Source of the DNA: Prorocentrum cordatum
Taxonomy: Eukaryota; Sar; Dinophyceae; Prorocentrales; Prorocentraceae
NCBI GenBank assembly: GCA_963575745.1
Contig: CAUYUJ010016902.1
Span: 42,501 to 106,500, forward strand
DNA length: 64,000 nucleotides
Direction of reading: 5' to 3'
The notes under the pieces were generated by a model, which saw only the letters and a list, made by a program, of their open reading frames with translations, was not told the DNA's origin and did no database searches. Below, piece by piece: positions 44,212 through 51,263 of the stretch. How positions within the stretch are numbered: position 1 is the first letter of the stretch; the number at the start of each line of letters is the position of its first letter. The position numbers were made by a program, and so were the translations under genes.

Positions 44212-46528
44212 GACTGTCCAACGCCTTCACTCCAGGATACATCGCATCATCAAATCTCCACTCATCACCTGCAAACTCGTGGGGTTCTGGGATACCCCAC
44301 CCCGTGGCCGAGGACACAGACCATCCCGACCCGTTAAGACGTAGAATAGCTGCTGGCGCTGGTCCTCGGACATACTTGGTGCGGTACCGTTCTGGGACCC
44401 CTCGAAGCTGCTGCGCAACTGCCTGCCAAATACGAGATACCCCTGACCGTGCATCAGGATGGTCACGCCAAATGGGTAGATACATGTCTAGGCACTGCAC
44501 TGGGAGCTTGACGCCTGGATCCTGCTGCGGCGCTCGGATCGCCAACAGCGTTGCCAGGCACCTGCCCCGCGTCTGCGCCGCGCACGCAAGCCCCAGCCGT
44601 CGCCGCGCCTGCAACAGCCTCTGGCCGAAGGCCCCGTGCACCTGGAAGCCGCAGGTGCCCGCAGCCTGCGCGCCCTGGAGCCCCAGGCGGCGCGTTGCCT
44701 TGTAGCGACGCGCCGCCTTGGCGAACCTCCCGATCTTCAAACTCACGCCCTTGTGCTTAGCGTCCCTCTTGTTGCGCGTGGAGCGTGCAGCTCGAACTCC
44801 GCAACTGGGGTCCACTCCACGGAAGCTCGCCCGAGACTGAGCCGTGATGCGGCACCCCGCCTGTCGAACAGCACGAGCCACCCATCTCGCATCAGCAACA
44901 TCAGTACACATGGCCACCGACTTCGGGGACACCCGCAGCTCGCTGGCCTCCAGGGACCTGCACGTGTCCAAGATGCAGGCCTTCAGCCCGCGACGGACGT
45001 GCGCACGTGATCCTCGAATATGTTGTGAGAGGTCGTCGACCCACACTCGGTGGCTCGCCAACGGATGGTCCTCGACAGCCCGCTTCAGCACGAAATGAGT
45101 GAGCGTCCGACCGAATCTAGTGCCCGACCGCAGCCCTTGGACAATGCTGCGCGTGGGCTGAAATGGGGCGGATGTCGCCCCCAACTGACTGAGCACCCGT
45201 GGCGACACGCACTGGAGAAGCTCCATGTATAAAATCACTGGTGGAAGCTGCATCTCCAGCGCGGACTCAACTAAATATGGCCACTCGATCGAGTCGTAGA
45301 AGCCATCGATGTCAACTAAGCCATGGCCCACATGAACGTTCAAATGGGCACATACCTCCTCCTGAATAGCGCGGGGGTGCGCTTCTCTCACACTGGAATT
45401 GCCACGCACCGCAGCGTCCCAACGTTCCTCTGTCTCAGCCGACCACCCTCGCACCAGCGGTTCCCTGATCAAGGGCCAGAGGCGGCCGAGAAGCGGAACC
45501 AGTCCGATGATCCGATCTCCCTGCACTTTCTTGGGGAGCATCCTCCCCAAGATCAAAAGAAGTTGGCCAGGCCAGCACAGAAAAGCCTCACGCGCTGTGA
45601 AGAGCAGCGCGAGTTCAGCAAGTGCTGTGTCTGGCAACCTCTCTAGATCAACTGGCGGTAAGAAATCGACCCCCTGTCCTGTGGGTGCCTGCATCTGCTT
45701 CAGCGCCGCCCTGATGTCACGCACACGGATAGGCTCCAGTGGGTCGCCTTCCACAGCGTCCTCAACCTTCCGGAAAACTCTTCTGACCATGGCCTCGTCG
45801 AGTGGGGCGGGCACCCACTTGTCGTGCCACTTGGTTGACTTGGCATCGGTGATGTCACGAGGATGGCAAAGAACCTGGCCCTGATGCTCGGACTCAGAAT
45901 CCACCAGAGGCGTAGGACACAGGGATCGATGCAATAACCCCAACGACTTCTCGTCAGTCACAAACTTCTGAAACTCACACAAGGACTGCTGGATGGCTCT
46001 CCTCTGAGCCCGGCTGCAGATCCATCTAGCTCCATGTACGAGGCCCTCCAGCTTGCACGCGGAGCACGCACCAATATCTGAAAAAGCAGCCTGCCACTCA
46101 TGCCACTCGAGATCTTTCCCTGGTAAAAGAACAGTATGTGCACGCTCAGGACATGTCTCAACGTGCCTCTTGACCGATTCACGATAACGTCGTTGCTGGG
46201 CCTCTCCGTTGTTCTTCCGACGGTGATGCGCCAGCGCATACAGTAGGGTGCGTAGCTGCGTCCACCAACCACTCAGCCGATCGCGCAGGGGCGAAGTACG
46301 GCTCTTGGCTGGCATCTTCAGCTCCTGCACCACGAACTGTACTCCTGCGAATCTGGGAGGCCCAGCGGGCAGCGAGACATCATGGTGACTGGCAATCGTG
46401 GATTCGACAGAAGACACCCAACTGGCGTAGAGGCACGAAACTAGAGACAACTGTGCGGGCTTGAGCCTAAATGCTACGGAGGAACGCAGGGCAGGGCAAA
46501 CAGGGTCAAGGGACGGAGAGCCAGACAT
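44153..46528 (-). CDS. non-LTR retrotransposon reverse transcriptase
   Basis: 791 residues on the minus strand from ATG 46528, uninterrupted. Finger region LLILGRMLPKKVQGDRIIGL; motif A GLVDIDGFYDSIEW (about 402-416, Asp present); motif B QGLRSGTRFGRTLTHF (about 463); motif C HRVWVDDLSQHIRG (about 491-504, Asp-Asp present); then an Arg-rich thumb (TRNKRDAKHKGVSLKIGRFA). No endonuclease domain precedes it, so the copy is 5'-truncated or the family differs. A degenerate spliced-leader-like string is embedded at 46460-46480, and two direct repeats lie upstream. The downstream frame supplies finger and RNase H. The protein would copy element RNA at a nicked target. Confidence 0.75.
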   Translation of the reverse strand: MSGSPSLDPVCPALRSSVAFRLKPAQLSLVSCLYASWVSSVESTIASHHDVSLPAGPPRFAGVQFVVQELKMPAKSRTSPLRDRLSGWWTQLRTLLYALAHHRRKNNGEAQQRRYRESVKRHVETCPERAHTVLLPGKDLEWHEWQAAFSDIGACSACKLEGLVHGARWICSRAQRRAIQQSLCEFQKFVTDEKSLGLLHRSLCPTPLVDSESEHQGQVLCHPRDITDAKSTKWHDKWVPAPLDEAMVRRVFRKVEDAVEGDPLEPIRVRDIRAALKQMQAPTGQGVDFLPPVDLERLPDTALAELALLFTAREAFLCWPGQLLLILGRMLPKKVQGDRIIGLVPLLGRLWPLIREPLVRGWSAETEERWDAAVRGNSSVREAHPRAIQEEVCAHLNVHVGHGLVDIDGFYDSIEWPYLVESALEMQLPPVILYMELLQCVSPRVLSQLGATSAPFQPTRSIVQGLRSGTRFGRTLTHFVLKRAVEDHPLASHRVWVDDLSQHIRGSRAHVRRGLKACILDTCRSLEASELRVSPKSVAMCTDVADARWVARAVRQAGCRITAQSRASFRGVDPSCGVRAARSTRNKRDAKHKGVSLKIGRFAKAARRYKATRRLGLQGAQAAGTCGFQVHGAFGQRLLQARRRLGLACAAQTRGRCLATLLAIRAPQQDPGVKLPVQCLDMYLPIWRDHPDARSGVSRIWQAVAQQLRGVPERYRTKYVRGPAPAAILRLNGSGWSVSSATGWGIPEPHEFAGDEWRFDDAMYPGVKALDSHAGFLRSFGCAAATVLATG
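46460..46480 (-). other. degenerate spliced-leader-like sequence
   Basis: The reverse complement TCCGTAGCATTTAGGCTCAA-G differs from the dinoflagellate spliced leader by one missing base and one substitution. It is inside the annotated RT frame (translated SVAFRLK), about 16 codons after the ATG. If genuine, the transposed RNA was trans-spliced and true translation starts further in. Chance cannot be excluded. Confidence 0.4.
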
Positions 46529-46543
46529 AAAACCTACCTCCTG

Positions 46544-46741
46544 GATATCCCCTCAAGCAGCACTGGAAAACTAAAAACACATTGAGCCTAGTGTCGGCTC
46601 AAGAGAGGAGGCACAAGGGGAGGGCGCGGCATCAGACGATGATGGCGACCTTTTGCCAAGGAGCAGTGCTGCTTGCTCCGCTGGCGCCTGGCGCCTCTCG
46701 CCAGCGCCGGTCTTAGGCCGCGCGTCGCGGGCCGCGCCGCC
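46544..46741. repeat. direct repeat A of pair
   Basis: About 198 bp, nearly identical to 46987-47186: GATATCCCCTCAAGCAGCAC, TGGAAAACTAAAAACACATT-GAGC, then GGGCGCGGCATCAGACGATG and CGCCGGTCTTAGGCC. The offset is 443 bp. It contains TTGAGCC-TAGTGTC-GGCTCAA, a 7-bp hairpin. It is just upstream of the minus-strand RT frame. Confidence 0.9.
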
Positions 46742-46986
46742 GCCAAGGCACTGTAGCGCGTTGGCGGCACCTTAAAAGTCCAGAACAGGGCGGGCAATGG
46801 GGCCCCCAACGGGGCCCCAAGGGTGGGCCAGCTTGGCCTTCGAGAAGGCTTGAGCCGCCGAGCGGCGGTGAGAGAAGGAGCGAGAGAGGGCAAGCAAGAG
46901 GCATGGGCAGGAGCGAGGGGACCGCAGGAGAAAGCCTGCGCCAGTCGTGGAAACGGGGAGATCCATCAGTTTTACCAAACATCCGA

Positions 46987-47186
46987 GATATCCCCTCAAG
47001 CAGCACTGGAAAACTAAAAACACATTGAGCATAGTGTCGGCTCAAGAGAGGAGGCGCAAGGGGAGGGCGCGGCATCAGACGATGATGACGACCTTTTGCC
47101 AAGGAGCAATGCTGCTTGCTCCGCTGGCGCCTGGCGCCTCTCGCGCCGGCGCCGGTCTTAGGCCACGCGTCGCGGGCCGCGCCGCC
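46987..47186. repeat. direct repeat B of pair
   Basis: Second copy of the repeat at 46544-46741, with a 3-bp insertion and a few substitutions. 245 bp of unrelated sequence separates the copies. Confidence 0.9.
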
Positions 47187-47281
47187 CACCTCCTTCTGTG
47201 AGTGCACCACCGCGCCGAACTGGCTGTAGTGGGTCACGTAGTCGCCGATCTTCCCGGCGTAGAACTCAACAGTCCCGGCGT

Positions 47282-47919
47282 CTGCGGCACGCTGCCACGT
47301 CCGCCCAGCAAGGTGGGTCCGCAGGCGCAGGGCGGCACGCCGCCGGCGCCCGCGGGGGTTCTTCATGCGCCCTGCGCGGCAGCCCTGGCTGGGCTAGCCG
47401 CCGGCGCCCCCTCGCAGCCGCCACCGCCGTCCCCCATGACGGCACTGCCGGTGCCAGGCCGGCGCGGCGCTCTGCCCTCGGGCACCAGCGGCCGCTGCCC
47501 GCGCCCAGCTGCTCGCAAGCGCAAAGTTGATCGCGAGCGCCAGGCTGAACTCAGCCGGCGCCGCGCGGCCGCCCGCGCGGCGGTTGCCGGCGGCGGACCT
47601 CTGCGGCACGCTGCCGCGTCCGCCCAGCAAGTTGGGTCCGCGGGCGCAGGGCGGCACGCCGCCGGCGCCCGCGGGGGTTCTTCATGCGCCCTGTGCGGCA
47701 GCCCCGGCTGGGCTAGCCGACGGCGCCCCCTCGCAGCCGCCGCCGCCGTCCCCCGTGACGGCACTGCCGGTGCCAGGCCGGCGCGGCGCTCTGCCCTCGG
47801 GCACCAGCGGCCGCTGCCCGCGCCCAGCTGCTCGCAAGCGCAAAGTTGATCGCGGGCGCCAGGCTGAACTCAGCCGGCGCCGCGCGGCCGCCCGCGCGGC
47901 GGTTGCCGGCGGCGGACCT
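47282..47919. repeat. tandem duplication, 2 x 319 bp
   Basis: CTGCGGCACGCTGCC starts at 47282 and again at 47601; the units are nearly identical through CGGTTGCCGGCGGCGGACCT. It lies just beyond the 3' end of the recombinase frame. A minus-strand reading just outside (47366-47165: VEFYAGKIGDYVTHYSQFGA) looks protein-like and might belong to the neighbouring element. Confidence 0.9.
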
Positions 47920-47960
47920 CCGCTGCCCGCTCGGCCGTTGGCCGGCGGCAGCCCCGCACC

Positions 47961-50900
47961 TCAGTCACGATGCGGCATCTGCTCTCCTCCCTGGGGCCAT
48001 TCTGGCGACCCGCGGTGCCCTGGCGGGGCCACTTGCCGCGTCACCTCGTTGGCCCGGCGGAAGCCCTGGGTCTCGTGCACGTACCTCACGCCGCTGTAGT
48101 GCACCGGGCCCATCACTCCTGCGTCGCAGTGCGTCTTCTGCGGCTGCTTGGGGAGCTTGGGCGCCTTGGGCGTCGGCTGCAATGTGGCCTGCTGTGCTTC
48201 GGGCTCCGGCATCTTCTCGTTCTTCTTGGCCATCCCGCAGCAGCAGCAGTAGAGCACCCCGATGCTCACCGCAAGCAGCACTGCGATCGTGGCCACCACC
48301 TTCAGCGCCGTCTCCACCGGGAAGACGATCGCCACCGTGCCCATCTGCGGCCCCCAGCGAAGCGCGACCCCCTGGGCCCTGTCGTCGACTGCTGCCATCT
48401 CCTGGCTCTGTGTCTCCCCAGCTGCCGTTGCGAGCGCCGTCACCACCAGCGCTGCGCACAGCATGCCTGCTCGGGGGTTGCGGGCTCTGCGGTTGCTGCC
48501 GCGCCCGCTGGCCGCCCGTCTGCTCCTTCGCTGCTGCCTGTACTGCCAAACAGCGCCTAACAGCACCGCTGCCAGCAGCACCCCCGCTGTCACCGCCCAC
48601 GCCCCCAAGCCGACCGGGAGCGCGAAGATCAGCAGGTTCTGGCTCTCCGCCGGGTCGACCTTGATCACGTAGCCGTCTGCGCCGCCAGCCGTGGCGGCGA
48701 GCGTCGTCGCGGCCAGCGCCGCTCTGGGCCACAGCGAGGTCGGGCTCTTGCCCGCGCGGCGCTCGCCTTCGGCCGCATGGGCCGGCGGCGCCGTGAGCTC
48801 GGACGTGTCCGTCGCCATGTCGGTCGAGATGCCGCGCATGGGCCCATGGCTCTCCCACAGGTACCCGTGGAAGCTGTCGGAGGCCCAGCGCCCGAAGCGC
48901 TTGACGCGCTGCAGGTCGTCCACGGCGTGGTGCATCGCCGTTGCGCCTCCGATGCGGAGGCTGTGCGAGCCGATCTCCTCCTTCCTCAGCCCGGCGGCCA
49001 GTCCCGCGATCGTCAAGTAGTGTTGCACCTCCACGCGACGGATGGGTGCACCGCTCGCCCAGCGGAAGAGCGGGAGCTCCTCCTCGCTACCTCGCAGCCT
49101 CTGCGGGTAGTGCTGCTCCAGCTGGCGGATGGCGGCCACGGGGCACAGCGACGTGCCTGTCTGATACTGATTCCTCACGCACCCCACATTGTACTGGTCC
49201 GTCTTCGAAGAGGTGATGTGGAGCACCACCTCCACCGCGTCTTTGAAGGTGCAGGCTGGTTGTTGCCGTCGCGGCCCGTGATGTCCACGCCGCGCACGGC
49301 GCGCTCTCGGCTCCATGTCTTCCCAGGCTTGATCCGGTACTCTGACGCCCTCCATGCAGAAGAAGGCCACCACCACGGCGGCCCACAGGACCGCGGTGTC
49401 CGTCTCGGGGAGGTCGGTCTGGCCCCTCAAGAAGCCTTGGAGCCGCAGGAGCATGCGCGGTGTCACAGGCCGCTTCCGCCCGCTCGGCCCTTGGCCTCTC
49501 CGGAGGCCGGCGAGCGTGGACCAGAGGCGACCCCGGTGGAGTAGAGGGTCTGGATATACGACCACGAGGTGGGCGAAGCGCACGGCGAACAACTTCTGTT
49601 TGATCGTGCCTTCCGTGCGCTTCAGCACCTTGGCCAGCACGACGACGAAACCCAGCAGCGCCTCCTCGTTGGCGTGGCGCTCCTCGCAATCGCGTCCCTC
49701 TAGCCAGGGCGACTCGCCCTGGGCTGCCCTGAAGCCCTGCCACTGTCGCCAGCCGGTCTCGTAGCCGGCGCGGGTCCCCTCGGATAGCCGTAGCATCAGC
49801 GCCTCGCGCTTCTGCTCCTCGATCCACCCGCCGTAGTCCTCCCCTCCCAGGGTCGGGTGGCCCGGCAGGGCGATGGCGGCCCGAGCTCGGCCCAGCGCGA
49901 CCGGCTTGACCAACCCCTGGGTCTCCACCTTCTTGCCCCGGTTGGGGCTCCGCTTCCGCCGCTTCTTGGGTGTGCTGACGGCTGCGTTCAGGTCCACCTC
50001 CCTGGCATCAGGAGGGGGCTCGGGGCCCCGCACGAGGTCCTCCTCGATTGCCTTGAAGCGGACGCCTTGGCTCTTGCGCCTCGCCTTGTGGGCGTCGTTG
50101 CTCAGCACTCCTGCGTGTTGGTCGTCCTCGGTGGCCTCGGCCTTCGCCCGGAGCTCACCCCGTGCCCAAGCCCTGAGCCACCGCCGGGTCGTCTCCCAGG
50201 CAGCCAACTCCGCGGGGTCACGGCAGCCGCCCGCCCGCTGGGTGGTCTGCAGCAGCGCGTCCGCAGTGGCGCCCAGGACAGCTCTCGCTGTCTCGGGTGG
50301 CAAGGCCCTCGCTGCTTCTCGCATCAAGGTGGCCTCAGTGTCGCCCTGGGCCCGCCTCCTCACCCAAGCAGCCTCGTCGCCCCCCTGCACGATCCAGACC
50401 TCCTCAGGCGACGGCGCCCTGATGCGCCCGCCGCTGCTCCCTGGGACGTGGATCAACGTTCCTCCCTGTCCGCCCGGGCCCTCTGTGGGCCAGCGAACCG
50501 TGCCGATCGGGCCATCGATCGAGCAGACCAGGTGCTTCGTGCCAGCGAGCTTGATGTGGCCGATGCCCTTGGGCAGCATGGGGTCGGAACCCCCTCGGGC
50601 TGCCGGGTCCCAGGTGACGCCCCCCTCGTCGTCGAGCCAGTGGTGGTCGCCTTCGCTGAGCCTGTCCTTCAGCGCGTGCTTCACCCCGTGGGGGCAGCGG
50701 CGCGCCGGCGGCATGCGCACGCTCGCCAGGCTAGCGCCTGCTGGCCCTCGGCCCGCCACAAGCAAGCTCCGAGCTCGGGCTGTCATGTCGCCGTAGTGGG
50801 TGCAGACGACCTCCAGGTCGTACGTGCGGCATCCCATCTTGCGCAGCGCCTTGACGACGCGGGTCAGGTCGAGCTTGCCAGGGGCGTCGACCACGACGAT

Positions 50901-51212
50901 CTGCGGCCTCGCCCGGGCGACTGCGGACACCAGCATCTCGACCTCGAAACCCTTCGGGTCCAGGGGCAGCGTGCGCATGATCCAGTCCACCTCCGTTGGG
51001 CTGCCCGTTGTCAGCCCACCACCTAGCTGCTCCCAGGCGCGCCCGTGCGTCCCCAGCGGGCTCCCAAGCTCCAGTCCCCGGCGCCCTTTGAAGGCAAGGC
51101 TGCGCGGTACTGCCGCCGGGGCCCTCAGAGCCCGATGGCGGAGCGCTGACTCCGCAATGGGCCCCCCCTCCCCAGGCAATCGCAGGAGGTGCTCCTTCGC
51201 CTCTGCCAACAT
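47961..51212 (-). CDS. tyrosine recombinase with MTase-like N-terminus and membrane-like C-terminus
   Basis: 1083 residues from ATG 51212. Residues 75-285 resemble the back half of a cytosine-5 methyltransferase: VVVDAP (106-111), a motif VIII-like HYGDMTARARSLLVAG (139-154) and a motif IX-like RAPSPEEVWIVQGGDEAAW (265-283); the SAM-binding and Pro-Cys motifs are absent here. Residues about 465-790 are a tyrosine recombinase with R624 (EGVRVPDQ), K670 (SSKTDQ), H750 and R753 (HSLRIGGAT), W776 and Y784 (GRWASDSFHGYLW), all present. This enzyme would integrate circular cDNA in DIRS-type elements. Residues about 825-995 hold hydrophobic segments (LLIFALPVGLGAWAVTAGVL; VVATIAVLLAVSIGVLYCCC), which is unusual. 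The frame is the same as the upstream RT frame, separated by one TAG at 51264-51266. Confidence 0.8.
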   Translation of the reverse strand: MLAEAKEHLLRLPGEGGPIAESALRHRALRAPAAVPRSLAFKGRRGLELGSPLGTHGRAWEQLGGGLTTGSPTEVDWIMRTLPLDPKGFEVEMLVSAVARARPQIVVVDAPGKLDLTRVVKALRKMGCRTYDLEVVCTHYGDMTARARSLLVAGRGPAGASLASVRMPPARRCPHGVKHALKDRLSEGDHHWLDDEGGVTWDPAARGGSDPMLPKGIGHIKLAGTKHLVCSIDGPIGTVRWPTEGPGGQGGTLIHVPGSSGGRIRAPSPEEVWIVQGGDEAAWVRRRAQGDTEATLMREAARALPPETARAVLGATADALLQTTQRAGGCRDPAELAAWETTRRWLRAWARGELRAKAEATEDDQHAGVLSNDAHKARRKSQGVRFKAIEEDLVRGPEPPPDAREVDLNAAVSTPKKRRKRSPNRGKKVETQGLVKPVALGRARAAIALPGHPTLGGEDYGGWIEEQKREALMLRLSEGTRAGYETGWRQWQGFRAAQGESPWLEGRDCEERHANEEALLGFVVVLAKVLKRTEGTIKQKLFAVRFAHLVVVYPDPLLHRGRLWSTLAGLRRGQGPSGRKRPVTPRMLLRLQGFLRGQTDLPETDTAVLWAAVVVAFFCMEGVRVPDQAWEDMEPRARRARRGHHGPRRQQPACTFKDAVEVVLHITSSKTDQYNVGCVRNQYQTGTSLCPVAAIRQLEQHYPQRLRGSEEELPLFRWASGAPIRRVEVQHYLTIAGLAAGLRKEEIGSHSLRIGGATAMHHAVDDLQRVKRFGRWASDSFHGYLWESHGPMRGISTDMATDTSELTAPPAHAAEGERRAGKSPTSLWPRAALAATTLAATAGGADGYVIKVDPAESQNLLIFALPVGLGAWAVTAGVLLAAVLLGAVWQYRQQRRSRRAASGRGSNRRARNPRAGMLCAALVVTALATAAGETQSQEMAAVDDRAQGVALRWGPQMGTVAIVFPVETALKVVATIAVLLAVSIGVLYCCCCGMAKKNEKMPEPEAQQATLQPTPKAPKLPKQPQKTHCDAGVMGPVHYSGVRYVHETQGFRRANEVTRQVAPPGHRGSPEWPQGGEQMPHRD

Positions 51213-51263
51213 CTTCCCCCACTCCTCGGGCGGCTCGATGCGGGTCCACCCCCTGCGTAGGAG

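Noticed and set aside
46590-46605. GGCTCAAG in the direct repeats as a spliced-leader end
   Set aside because: Only the last eight bases match; the rest does not resemble the leader.
47198-48664. Plus-strand Ala/Arg-rich frames opposite the recombinase tail
   Set aside because: They are mirror frames of GC-rich coding and of the 319-bp tandem, with no protein-like segments.
49857-51026. 389-codon plus-strand frame
   Set aside because: It is the antisense shadow of the recombinase frame, which has the catalytic residues.
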